64,000 nucleotides of DNA from the NCBI GenBank assembly GCA_036386835.1, contig DASVUX010000016.1, positions 33,529 through 97,528 on the forward strand. The letters run 5' to 3'. Positions 43,708-52,410 of the stretch are shown here, in pieces; within the stretch, counting starts at the first letter, position 1; every line of letters starts with the position of its first letter. This DNA comes from 2-12-FULL-35-15 sp036386835. Its GTDB lineage: Bacteria > Bacteroidota > Bacteroidia > 2-12-FULL-35-15. The position numbers and the translations under genes were made by a program. The notes under the pieces are model-generated. The model worked only from the letters and a program-made list of their open reading frames with translations. It was not told the origin of the DNA and did no database searches.

Positions 43708-45675
43708 TCAGGCTGATCTCTGAGTTGTTTCCGGGAGAGTTTTAATAGGGATCTCAATGCTTATGGTAGTTCCTTTACCCGGTGACGAATCGAAATTGAC
43801 TGTGCCGTTTATAAATTCGATCCGTGAGCGGATGTTTTTTAAACCGATCCCGGCCGATGCCGATGAGGGATCAAAGCCTTTGCCATTGTCTTCGATCATC
43901 ATGTTTAATTCATCTTCATAACGAATGATCTGGATATTTACAATACTTGCCCCTGAGTGTTTTATAATGTTGTTGACGGACTCCTGGATCACCCTGAATA
44001 AAATAGATTCAATAACACTTTCCAGCCGTTCGTTCAACCCGCTGATCTCAAGTTCGATCTTGATCTTCCCGGAATGGCTGATCCTGTTCAGGAATTCCCT
44101 TACCGCGCTTGCAAGTCCTGATTTTAACAATGCATTCGGCATCATGCTGTGTGACACAGCCCTGACTTCTTTTACGGAATCATTGATCATTTCAAGAGCA
44201 TTCTTCATGAAAATCGCCTGCTCCGCGTCTTTTTTATCAAGGGTGCTTTCAAGGCTGCTGAGATTCAGCTTCACTGCTGAAAGCTGCTGGCCGATGCCAT
44301 CATGTAATTCCCTTGCGATCCTCGTTCTTTCATTTTCCTCCGCTTCAATTATAGCTTTTGAACGGATTTCCTGCTGTGCATTCCGCTCTTCGTGAAGAAG
44401 ATTCTCCTGTTTTAATTTATAGCGGTTATAAAGAAGCAGGCCGATAATTAACAAAACGAGGAGAGAGATCAGCAGGATATTCCGCTGTGTTTTCTGCTGG
44501 GCGATCTCCAGCTGATTCTTGGATAATTCGAGATCCTTCCTTTCAAGCTCAAGATCTTTTTTTTCTGTCTCATAGCGTGTCTGGAGCTCTGCGATCTGCC
44601 TGGCGCTTTCTTCGGAATAAATACTGTCGTTAAGCGCAGCATACTTCTCATAATAATTCAAAGCGGATTCATGATCATTCAGTTGTTTATAACAGTACGA
44701 GAGGTCGCGGTAAACGGTTTTTAGCTTTGATTTTGATTTAAGCTCATTGGCAAGCGCAAGCGACCGCAGGCTGTAATCCAGGGCAATCCGGTGATCTTTC
44801 TTTTTATTATAAGCACCAGAAAGGTTATTGTAAGTGGTTATGAGCCCGTATTTATCATCCAGTTTTATCCGGATAGGCAATGATCTTAAATAATATTTAA
44901 TTGCCTCTTCGTAATTTCCTGCTTCACTGTAAACAACTCCCACATCCGTAAGTGAAATGGCAAGTCCGTACAGGTCATTGTTTTCCTCCTTTACAATAAG
45001 GGATTTTTTTAATGATTCAATTGCTTTTTCAGGTTCATTGATATTGCTGTAAGCTATTCCCAGGTTTGTCAGTGAAACCCCGATCCCATAATTATCACCA
45101 AGCTGCTCTCTTAACTTCAATACCCGCTGATGATACTGTAAAGCTTCCGGGTGCTTTTTCAGATCAGTGTATATCAGCCCGATATTGCTGAGTGTATTGG
45201 CCTGGCCTTTCTTATTGCCCAAGGTTTCAAAGATCTTCAGTGAGCTGAGGAAATTATGGAGGGCCTTTTCATATTCACCTTTGTTCCATTCCACCAGCCC
45301 GATATTATTGAGGGTGTTGGCTATCTGCTTTTTATTGTCAAGGCTTGTGCTGATTTCTAAAGATGAATTGTAATAAAACAGTGCTGAATCATAATTTCCT
45401 GTCACGTCATAAATAATCCCGGCATTATTGAAGGCTTTTGCTTTGCCGATCTGGAAGCCGATCTTGCCGCTAAGCAAAATTGCTTCCCTGCTGAATGCAA
45501 GGGCTTTATCGGGGTCATTTTCACAGTATTCGAAGCCAAGGCTGTTCAGCACATTAACCCGGGTCGTATCCGTTGATCCGGGTAGGATTTTCAGGAGGCT
45601 GTCGGCATTGGTCTGTGATCTTAAAGAAAGGGAGAACAGGAGTGCTAACGCTGAGAAGGATAATTTGTGTTTCAT
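43708..45675 (-). CDS. TPR-containing NarX-type sensor histidine kinase
   Basis: 655 residues. A signal peptide (1-~20) is followed by about seven tetratricopeptide repeats (about 40-360, units such as YEKALHNFLSSLKIFE), a coiled coil, one transmembrane helix (about 395-415) and then a HisKA_3 domain with His458 in RTRIARELHDGIGQQ and a GHKL ATPase (DNGKGFD ... GIGLKNIRSRIEF). TPRs face the periplasm. The start overlaps the stop of the amidase gene by 4 bp, indicating translational coupling. Ligand unknown; cell-wall fragments would be a guess from the gene context. Confidence 0.92.
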   Translation of the reverse strand: MKHKLSFSALALLFSLSLRSQTNADSLLKILPGSTDTTRVNVLNSLGFEYCENDPDKALAFSREAILLSGKIGFQIGKAKAFNNAGIIYDVTGNYDSALFYYNSSLEISTSLDNKKQIANTLNNIGLVEWNKGEYEKALHNFLSSLKIFETLGNKKGQANTLSNIGLIYTDLKKHPEALQYHQRVLKLREQLGDNYGIGVSLTNLGIAYSNINEPEKAIESLKKSLIVKEENNDLYGLAISLTDVGVVYSEAGNYEEAIKYYLRSLPIRIKLDDKYGLITTYNNLSGAYNKKKDHRIALDYSLRSLALANELKSKSKLKTVYRDLSYCYKQLNDHESALNYYEKYAALNDSIYSEESARQIAELQTRYETEKKDLELERKDLELSKNQLEIAQQKTQRNILLISLLVLLIIGLLLYNRYKLKQENLLHEERNAQQEIRSKAIIEAEENERTRIARELHDGIGQQLSAVKLNLSSLESTLDKKDAEQAIFMKNALEMINDSVKEVRAVSHSMMPNALLKSGLASAVREFLNRISHSGKIKIELEISGLNERLESVIESILFRVIQESVNNIIKHSGASIVNIQIIRYEDELNMMIEDNGKGFDPSSASAGIGLKNIRSRIEFINGTVNFDSSPGKGTTISIEIPIKTLPETTQRSA

Positions 45676-46943
45676 TTTCTTTTTGCTGCATAATTCATGA
45701 TGCCGTTGAAATACGCATCAGCTACCTGCATCACCCGTTCATTCTTCGTTTTGTCAGTTTCCTTATTCAGCAATTGTGCTTCTTTTATATTGTCCTGGTA
45801 GATGCTTTCCCCGTAAACAAGAGGCGAGTGGATATATCGGGTAAGCTGCAGGTTCCTGCAGAAAACACCCCTTGCTTCCGTTGGCAGGCAGCCTTCGGTG
45901 ATATAGGTGGCATCATGGTTCCCGCATGTGGGGATCCCTAGGGCACTCTCAAAGGAATTGATCACGGATGAACTTAATTCAACGGACCTTTCCAGGTCTT
46001 CTGTAATAAGAAGCCTCAGGAATTCAAATCTTTTTTCCGGGCTTGTAAGATCGTTCTTCATAAATGCGCCACCGACAAAAGCCATATTGAAATCTTTTTT
46101 ACCTGGTTTTGTCCAGCCCGAATTGGTTTCATCAACATTGTAATGAATAATGATTGTAAGATCAGGCTTGTATCTATTGATCAGTTCAGCTCTCTTCGCA
46201 AGGTCAAGCTCACGGAAGACAACCCTGAAAATATCGCTGTTTTTTGCTTTTGCACTTAAAAAATAATTTTTTTGGTCAGGCTTTAATTCGCCAATCTTAG
46301 CCAGGCTGTCCACGGCTTTTTTGAGATCCTGCTTTTTCCACTGCTCAAATGTTTTTCCGAAAGCAGAGTAGCCTTCCGGGCGGGTTATCATCACTTCTGC
46401 GCCTTCGGCTTCCAGCTTGTCTTTCAGCAGCCTGGCGGTTGCAAACGTTAGTATCCCTTCCGAGATCTCAATTGAATCTACAAGTCCGTTAACCACATCT
46501 TTCCTGAATTTTAAATGTTTCATCTCCAGGCTGCCGGTTGCATGGTCATGCGCAATGTGTCCCGGATCAATCGCAATCCTGTACCCTTGTAAAGGCTTTT
46601 CCGGGGGAGGCTTTACTGTGTCCGCTGCCTTCACCGGAAATGGGTCAACCCTGCCCTTTTTATAATAGCTGAAGATCTCATCATAGTATTTATAATAAAG
46701 CCTGAAGTCCTCCAGCTGTTCCCACGCTAGGCTGAACTCCGGCTTTTTTTTTGTCTTATCGATAGCGTTGGCAAAGATCATAATACCTTTATCATCGATA
46801 GAATAAAATGAGGAAAGTGCTTTTTCTTTATCGAGGTATTTTTGGGCTTTCCCGGTATAGTAGTTTATGAGTTGCGGGGTGCCTGGATCCTGTGCAAATC
46901 CGTGGAAGCTGATAATGAAAAGGAAAAGAAATATTGATCTCAT
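45672..46943 (-). CDS. Secreted N-acetylmuramoyl-L-alanine amidase (Amidase_3)
   Basis: 423 residues with a signal peptide (1-17, ending FAQD). The Amidase_3 domain (about 125-390) has a zinc motif IAIDPGHIA, a Glu in SIEISEGILTFA and HYNVDE as the third zinc ligand, with a catalytic Glu in ITEGCLPTEARGV. It cleaves the amide between MurNAc and the stem peptide in peptidoglycan, a step in cell separation or remodelling. An N-terminal region of about 100 residues has no recognised domain. It is the first gene of an operon whose next two genes are a sensor kinase and a response regulator, coupled by a 4-bp overlap. Confidence 0.9.
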   Translation of the reverse strand: MRSIFLFLFIISFHGFAQDPGTPQLINYYTGKAQKYLDKEKALSSFYSIDDKGIMIFANAIDKTKKKPEFSLAWEQLEDFRLYYKYYDEIFSYYKKGRVDPFPVKAADTVKPPPEKPLQGYRIAIDPGHIAHDHATGSLEMKHLKFRKDVVNGLVDSIEISEGILTFATARLLKDKLEAEGAEVMITRPEGYSAFGKTFEQWKKQDLKKAVDSLAKIGELKPDQKNYFLSAKAKNSDIFRVVFRELDLAKRAELINRYKPDLTIIIHYNVDETNSGWTKPGKKDFNMAFVGGAFMKNDLTSPEKRFEFLRLLITEDLERSVELSSSVINSFESALGIPTCGNHDATYITEGCLPTEARGVFCRNLQLTRYIHSPLVYGESIYQDNIKEAQLLNKETDKTKNERVMQVADAYFNGIMNYAAKRK

Positions 46944-47002
46944 ATATGGTACGAATGCTGGCTAATCAAATTTACTAAATAAACGTTCCCATTTAATTTT
47001 GC

Positions 47003-47010
47003 TAATTTTG
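47003..47010 (+). promoter_or_regulatory. -7 promoter element directly before arfB
   Basis: TAATTTTG matches TAnnTTTG and ends 4 nt before the ATG, suggesting a leaderless mRNA. On the other strand CAAATTTA at 46967-46974 is a possible -7 box for the divergent amidase gene. Confidence 0.4.
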
Positions 47011-47014
47011 TTTT

Positions 47015-47419
47015 ATGAACATCAGGGGAATACAATTCGAACCGGAATTTACATTTAAGACCAGCAGGAGCGGAGGGGCGGGCGGGCAGAATGTAAATAA
47101 GGTTTCTACAAAAGTAGAACTGGATTTTGATGTAGTGAATTCTCAATTGCTTAATGAAGAACAAAAAGCTGTCATCCTTGAAAAGCTTCAGAATAAAATA
47201 AGTAAAGAAGGTGTGCTCCAGGTAATTTCCCAAACGGAAAGGAATCAGCTTGGCAATAAAGAGATTGTCATTAAGAAGTTCTACGAAATGATGAACGCCT
47301 GTTTTATTGTCAGGAAAAAACGGAGAGCGACCAAACCTTCCCGCTCTTCAAAGGAAAAAAGGCTTAGCGGCAAAAAGCGCGATTCTGAGATAAAGAAGCT
47401 GCGTAAAAAAGACTGGTAA
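47015..47419 (+). CDS. arfB: Peptidyl-tRNA hydrolase ArfB (alternative ribosome rescue)
   Basis: Rescues ribosomes stalled without a stop codon. GGQ motif at 23-25 in RSGGAGGQNVNKVSTKVEL; the C-terminal ~30 residues are strongly basic (KKRRATKPSRSSKEKRLSG), the tail that enters the empty mRNA channel. 134 residues is the usual length (E. coli 140). Convergent with the pseudouridine synthase, with only 2 bp between stop codons. Confidence 0.93.
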   Translation: MNIRGIQFEPEFTFKTSRSGGAGGQNVNKVSTKVELDFDVVNSQLLNEEQKAVILEKLQNKISKEGVLQVISQTERNQLGNKEIVIKKFYEMMNACFIVRKKRRATKPSRSSKEKRLSGKKRDSEIKKLRKKDW

Positions 47420-47421
47420 TG

Positions 47422-48108
47422 TTATCCAACCCTTTTAACAAATTCATTCCATAATACTTCATCCGGTGGCGGGGCAGTAATTGTTACAGGTTCCTTCTTA
47501 ACGGGATGAATAAATTCGATCTTCCTCGCATGGAGGTGTATGGAAGCATCTTTGTTGCTGCGGTTAAACCCGTATTTAAGGTCACCCTTGATCGGGCAGC
47601 CCATACTGGATAATTGAACACGGATCTGGTGGTGCCGGCCGGTGAGAGGTTTGACTTCCAGCAGGTGGTAATTATCGGAACTGCATATCAGCTGGTAATC
47701 GAGCTCGCTTCTAAGTGTTCCGGGCTGTTCTTTGTCAAAGGCCTTTGACATGTTCTTCGCTTCATTCTTTTTTAAGTAGTGGACCAGTTTGCCGCTTTCC
47801 TTGGCAGGCTTGTCTTTTACCACAGCCCAGTAAGTTTTCCGGATCTCCTTGGTCTGGAACATCTGGTTTAGCCTCGCAAGCGCCTTGCTTGTGCGTGCGA
47901 ACAAAACAATCCCGCTTACAGGCCTGTCGATGCGGTGTACCGTACCGATGAAAACTTCACCCGGTTTGTCATATTTCTTCTTTACGTATTCTTTTACGAA
48001 ATCACTAAGCGGGGCATCTCCCGTTTTATCCCCCTGCACAATATCAGATGGCCGCTTGTTAACGGCAATGATGTGATTATCTTCGTAAAGTACTTCTATT
48101 TTGTTCAC
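47422..48108 (-). CDS. RluA-family pseudouridine synthase
   Basis: Converts uridine to pseudouridine in rRNA or tRNA. The catalytic Asp is in HRIDRPVSGIVLFARTS, and the KPLTGRHHQIR segment is the conserved RluA motif. At 228 residues it lacks an N-terminal S4 domain, so it is the short RluA/RluC-like type; the target uridine is not clear. Starts with KIEVLYEDNHIIAVNKRPSD typical of the family. Single gene. Confidence 0.9.
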   Translation of the reverse strand: MNKIEVLYEDNHIIAVNKRPSDIVQGDKTGDAPLSDFVKEYVKKKYDKPGEVFIGTVHRIDRPVSGIVLFARTSKALARLNQMFQTKEIRKTYWAVVKDKPAKESGKLVHYLKKNEAKNMSKAFDKEQPGTLRSELDYQLICSSDNYHLLEVKPLTGRHHQIRVQLSSMGCPIKGDLKYGFNRSNKDASIHLHARKIEFIHPVKKEPVTITAPPPDEVLWNEFVKRVG

Positions 48109-48134
48109 AGGAATTGAATTTTAACTTTCACACA

Positions 48135-48155
48135 GATCCTGACAAGTTCAGGATG
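48135..48155. repeat. Small palindromic repeat downstream of panB
   Basis: ATCCTGA-CAAGT-TCAGGAT hairpin followed by GACCA. It sits in the 81-bp gap between panB and the pseudouridine synthase. Resembles the dispersed elements that end in (A/G)ATGAC elsewhere in the window. Confidence 0.4.
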
Positions 48156-48189
48156 ACCAACAGATTGTAATCGTATAGTTAGATTCGTA

Positions 48190-49005
48190 CTAATATTGTT
48201 CATTCACATTAGGGAAATCTTCCGATTTCACATCCTGGATGTATTTTCCAACGGCTCCTTTAATGTCATCATAAAGATTAAGATACCTTCTGAGGAAACG
48301 CGGATTAAATTCATGGGTAAGTCCTACCATGTCATGAAAAACAAGTACCTGGCCGTCAACACCACCGCCTGCACCGATCCCAATTACCGGGATGCTCAGC
48401 TCTTTGGCAACCTGTGCTGCAAGTTTTGCCGGGATCTTTTCAAGTACCAGTGCAAAACAGCCTGATTTTTCAAGCGCATGCGCATCTTCAATAAGTTTTT
48501 TCGCTTCCAGCTCTTCTTTGGCCCTCACGTTATAAGTCCCGAATTTATAGATGCTCTGGGGGGTCAGGCCAAGATGCCCCATTACCGGGATCCCTGCAGT
48601 CAGAATCCTTTCAATTGACTCTGTAACCTCCAGTCCGCCCTCCAGCTTTACAGCATGTGCACCGCTTTCTTTCATGATCTTGATGGAAGAATTAAGCGCC
48701 TCCTTTGAATTTCCCTGGTAAGTACCGAACGGAAGGTCAACCACGATCAATGCCCGGTCAACAGCCCGTACTACCGATGACGCATGATAGATCATCTGGT
48801 CAAGCGTAATTGGAAGCGTAGTTTCATGCCCGGCCATTACATTGGATGCAGAATCACCAACCAGGATCACATCTATCCCCGCGTGATCAACAATCTTAGC
48901 CATGGTGTAGTCGTACGCGGTGAGCATGGAGATTTTCTCTCCCGTGCGTTTCATTTCCTGCAGAACGTTAGTTGTTACCTTTTTTATTTCCTTGTGAACA
49001 GACAT
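48190..49005 (-). CDS. panB: 3-methyl-2-oxobutanoate hydroxymethyltransferase
   Basis: First step of pantothenate synthesis: adds a hydroxymethyl from 5,10-methylene-THF to alpha-ketoisovalerate. 271 residues with ISMLTAYDYTMAKIVD, ILVGDSASNVMAGHETTLPITLDQM (metal Asp in VGDS), VKLEGG and PVMGHLGLTPQSI, all hallmarks. Length matches the E. coli enzyme (264). No panC or panE is next to it. The -7-like CAAATCTA at 49059-49066 (minus strand TAGATTTG) may serve it. Confidence 0.96.
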   Translation of the reverse strand: MSVHKEIKKVTTNVLQEMKRTGEKISMLTAYDYTMAKIVDHAGIDVILVGDSASNVMAGHETTLPITLDQMIYHASSVVRAVDRALIVVDLPFGTYQGNSKEALNSSIKIMKESGAHAVKLEGGLEVTESIERILTAGIPVMGHLGLTPQSIYKFGTYNVRAKEELEAKKLIEDAHALEKSGCFALVLEKIPAKLAAQVAKELSIPVIGIGAGGGVDGQVLVFHDMVGLTHEFNPRFLRRYLNLYDDIKGAVGKYIQDVKSEDFPNVNEQY

Positions 49006-49141
49006 TAGCGTAGTTTTTCAATTGCCAACTGAAATATTGCCAATTGTATATTAGTCTGCAAATCTACAAATACTTTTCAGATGCGTAATTCCTGCCGCTT
49101 ATCAGCAAAACCCCGCCACCTGCACATTTATTTAGAGAAAA

Positions 49142-50269
49142 ATGAAATTATTTGATACATTTGTCCGTATTCAAAATTCTCAAAAAGTGAAAAAGAAATT
49201 AGGTGTTTTAACTCTTGCTATAACCGTCCTGCTTTCAGCTTGCAGCACGGATTTGGATGTGATTGGCGACTGGAAGGAAACAATGATTGTTTACGGACTG
49301 CTTGATCAGACTCAGTCAAAGCAATATATAAAGATCAACAAGGCCTTCCTGGGAGAGGGAAATGCATTGGAATTTGCACAGGTGAAAGATTCGGCCCAGT
49401 TTGCTAACGCTTTGAACGTGACCCTGAAACGTATAAAGAACGGAAATGAGATCGCATCTTATACCTTGACTCCGGATCATTCTATTCCGAAAGATGCCGG
49501 AACATTCTATTCAGGAAGCCAGGGGAATGCCATCTATTCATTCAATTCTACAGGTTCTAATGCTCTTAATAGTGACAGTCAGTATAAGTTGGTTATCAGA
49601 AACAATGAAACAAGCACTGAAGTTACTTCTCAAACAGGTTTAATTGGTGATTTGGGGAGCTTAGCTTCCCCCAATCCTACTGCAACGGTTGCTTCCATTG
49701 TAACAATTACCCCTCCTGCCAGTTCTACGCTTTGGACAAATCAAACCTATCAGATCAGGTTTAACAGTTCAGCGAATGCACGTGAATACCAGGTGGTAGT
49801 GAGATTGATGTACACAGATTCAACGAATACCGGGAATGTAAATGATAGTATCGACTGGATACTCCCGGCTCAGAAAACAAGTAATTTAAATGGACTTCAG
49901 CCAATGGACTTTAGCTTTAAAGTTCGCGATTACATGAGGTATTTGGGATCAACTTTAGGTGTGTACAGTGGACTTCAGCACAGAGTTGCCGGCAATATTA
50001 AAATAGTTGTTTGTGCCGGTTCCGATGATCTGGTTACATATATTGATGTAAATGAACCTTCTACGGGAATAATTCAGGAAAAACCTGAATACACTAATAT
50101 TACAAATGGACTGGGCATTTTTTCTGCCCGTCTGAAAAAAATTGCTTTTGACCAGCCAATATCAGGTACAACCCGCGATTCCCTGTCCGGAGGCTACAAT
50201 ACACGTTGTCTTAAATTTTTAGGAAATAATGGGACATGGTTAAACCCTACCAATCTGCCTTGCAGGTAA
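49142..50269 (+). CDS. Lipoprotein of unknown function
   Basis: 375 residues. A long charged N-terminus precedes the lipoprotein signal (residues 20-35, LTLAITVLLSAC). The mature part is mostly beta-rich, with VYGLLDQTQSKQYIKINKAFLG near 48-69 and a repeated strand pattern. It may be distantly related to DUF4249-like outer-membrane lipoproteins but I cannot assign it. The Cys at 35 would anchor it in the outer membrane. A hairpin terminator at 50292 separates it from dnaK. Confidence 0.65.
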   Translation: MKLFDTFVRIQNSQKVKKKLGVLTLAITVLLSACSTDLDVIGDWKETMIVYGLLDQTQSKQYIKINKAFLGEGNALEFAQVKDSAQFANALNVTLKRIKNGNEIASYTLTPDHSIPKDAGTFYSGSQGNAIYSFNSTGSNALNSDSQYKLVIRNNETSTEVTSQTGLIGDLGSLASPNPTATVASIVTITPPASSTLWTNQTYQIRFNSSANAREYQVVVRLMYTDSTNTGNVNDSIDWILPAQKTSNLNGLQPMDFSFKVRDYMRYLGSTLGVYSGLQHRVAGNIKIVVCAGSDDLVTYIDVNEPSTGIIQEKPEYTNITNGLGIFSARLKKIAFDQPISGTTRDSLSGGYNTRCLKFLGNNGTWLNPTNLPCR

Positions 50270-50291
50270 GCTGACTCTTTGTCATATAACC

Positions 50292-50320
50292 AAGCGCTGT
50301 ATCCAAAACAGCGCTTTTTT
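50292..50320 (+). terminator. Intrinsic terminator upstream of dnaK
   Basis: Stem AAGCGCTGT / ACAGCGCTT around a 6-nt loop and followed by T7. It closes the lipoprotein gene. Confidence 0.85.
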
Positions 50321-50414
50321 TATGTCATAATTTCGGCAAATACCCAATGGCATAATGATTGAAAAAAGGTGGCAGAGTTAAAAAAAGTAAAAAACAACTA
50401 AATCCAATATAACA

Positions 50415-52331
50415 ATGAGTAAGATAATAGGAATTGACCTTGGTACTACTAATTCTTGCGTTTCCGTAATGGAAGGTAATGAGCCTGTAGTTATACCAAA
50501 CAGCGAAGGAAAGAGAACAACCCCTTCAATTGTAGCTTTTGTGGAGAATGGTGAGCGTAAAGTGGGTGATCCTGCAAAACGCCAGGCTATCACAAACCCG
50601 ACTAAAACCGTATTTTCAATTAAGAGATTCATGGGTCACTCATTTAACGAAGTGACATCCGAATTAACCCGCGTACCATACAAAGTTGTGAAAGGTGATA
50701 ATAATACTCCCCGTGTTCAAATCGATGACCGGAAATATACCGCCCAGGAAATTTCTGCTATTATTCTTCAGAAAATGAAGAAAACCGCGGAAGATTATCT
50801 TGGACATGAAGTATCTGAAGCAGTTATTACTGTTCCTGCCTACTTTAATGATGCACAGCGCCAGGCAACAAAAGAAGCCGGTGAAATCGCAGGATTAAAA
50901 GTAAAACGGATCATCAATGAGCCTACAGCGGCAGCATTGGCATACGGTCTGGATAAAAGAGGCAAAGAAATGAAGATCGTGGTTTTCGACTGCGGTGGTG
51001 GTACTCATGACGTGTCTGTTCTTGAGCTGGGTGATGGTGTGTTCGAAGTGAAATCAACTGATGGTGATACTCACCTTGGTGGTGATGATTTTGACCATAA
51101 GATCATCGACTGGCTGGTATCTGAATTCAAAGCGGAGAATGGCCTGGATCTTTCAAAAGACCCGATGGCTTTGCAACGCTTAAAAGAAGCTGCAGAAAAA
51201 GCGAAGATCGAATTGTCAAGCACTGCTTCCACAGAGATCAATCTTCCTTATATCATGCCAGTTGACGGAGTTCCAAAACACCTGGTACGTACCTTAACAA
51301 AAGCGAAATTTGAGCAGTTGGTTGACGACCTGATCAAACGTACTATCGAGCCTTGTAAATCAGCATTGAAAAATGCAGGTTTAAGCACTTCTGATATTGA
51401 TGAGATCATCCTTGTAGGTGGTTCAACGCGGATCCCTGCTATTGTTGATGCGGTTCAGAAATTCTTCGGTAAAGCACCTTCAAAAGGAGTGAATCCGGAT
51501 GAAGTAGTTGCAATCGGTGCTGCTATCCAGGGTGGAGTATTGACAGGTGAAGTGAAAGATGTATTGTTGCTTGACGTAACTCCTCTTTCCCTTGGAATTG
51601 AAACAATGGGTGGTGTGTTTACCAAGCTTATCGAAGCAAATACGACTATTCCTACAAAGAAATCGGAAACGTTTTCAACTGCAAGCGATAATCAGCCTTC
51701 CGTTCAGATCCATGTACTCCAGGGTGAACGCGCCATGGCGAAGGATAACCGGACAATCGGGCAGTTCAATCTGGACGGAATCCCACCGGCTCCAAGAGGT
51801 GTTCCGCAGATCGAAGTGACTTTTGATATAGATGCTAACGGTATAATCCAGGTGTCGTCTAAAGATAAAGCAACAGGAAAATCTCAGCAGATCAGGATCG
51901 AAGCAGGTTCGGGCCTTTCAAAAGATGAGATCGAAAAAATGAAGCGTGAAGCAGAAATGAATGCTGATTCCGATAAAAAAGCAAAAGAAGAAGTAGAAAA
52001 AGTGAATGCTGCCGATTCTATGATCTTCCAGACTGAAAAACAGCTGAAAGAATACGGGGACAAGATCCCGGCAGAGAAAAAATCTGCAATTGAAAGTGCT
52101 TTTACAGATCTTAAAGCAGCACATGGTTCAAGGGATATTGCTGGTATTGATGCTGCAATGGAAAAGATAAACGCTGCATGGCAGGCTGCTTCCCAGGATA
52201 TGTATAATGCTCAGGGTGGTGATCCGAACGCACAGGCAGGAAATGCAAATCCAGGCGCTAATGCGAACACTTCCGGTGACTCAGAAGTTACTGATGTGGA
52301 TTTCGAAGAAGTGAAAGATGACAAGAAATAG
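50415..52331 (+). CDS. dnaK: Hsp70 chaperone DnaK
   Basis: 638 residues. ATPase domain starts with IIGIDLGTTNSCVSV; phosphate loop region VFDCGGGTHDVSVLE (normally DLGGGT, here DCGGGT) and adenosine loop ILVGGSTRIPAI; substrate-binding domain begins near 390 and C-terminal lid ends in EVTDVDFEEVKDD. No grpE or dnaJ neighbours and no CIRCE operator was seen before it. It has its own terminator at 52351. Confidence 0.97.
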   Translation: MSKIIGIDLGTTNSCVSVMEGNEPVVIPNSEGKRTTPSIVAFVENGERKVGDPAKRQAITNPTKTVFSIKRFMGHSFNEVTSELTRVPYKVVKGDNNTPRVQIDDRKYTAQEISAIILQKMKKTAEDYLGHEVSEAVITVPAYFNDAQRQATKEAGEIAGLKVKRIINEPTAAALAYGLDKRGKEMKIVVFDCGGGTHDVSVLELGDGVFEVKSTDGDTHLGGDDFDHKIIDWLVSEFKAENGLDLSKDPMALQRLKEAAEKAKIELSSTASTEINLPYIMPVDGVPKHLVRTLTKAKFEQLVDDLIKRTIEPCKSALKNAGLSTSDIDEIILVGGSTRIPAIVDAVQKFFGKAPSKGVNPDEVVAIGAAIQGGVLTGEVKDVLLLDVTPLSLGIETMGGVFTKLIEANTTIPTKKSETFSTASDNQPSVQIHVLQGERAMAKDNRTIGQFNLDGIPPAPRGVPQIEVTFDIDANGIIQVSSKDKATGKSQQIRIEAGSGLSKDEIEKMKREAEMNADSDKKAKEEVEKVNAADSMIFQTEKQLKEYGDKIPAEKKSAIESAFTDLKAAHGSRDIAGIDAAMEKINAAWQAASQDMYNAQGGDPNAQAGNANPGANANTSGDSEVTDVDFEEVKDDKK

Positions 52332-52350
52332 TCTTGATTGTTTGTAACAG

Positions 52351-52385
52351 AAAGGGCTTCAGGTTTATACCTGAGGCCCTTTTTA
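52351..52385 (+). terminator. Intrinsic terminator after dnaK
   Basis: Stem AAAGGGC(t)TCAGGT / ACCTGAGGCCCTTT with a TTAT loop and T run. Twenty bases past the stop. Confidence 0.85.
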
Positions 52386-52386
52386 T

Positions 52387-52394
52387 TATCTTTG
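52387..52394 (+). promoter_or_regulatory. -7 promoter element for the endonuclease I gene
   Basis: TATCTTTG starts inside the tail of the dnaK terminator; a TTTA at 52364-52367 may act as a -33 box, 19 nt away. Compact terminator-promoter overlap. Confidence 0.45.
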
Positions 52395-52410
52395 TGTTTT
52401 AAATCAGATC

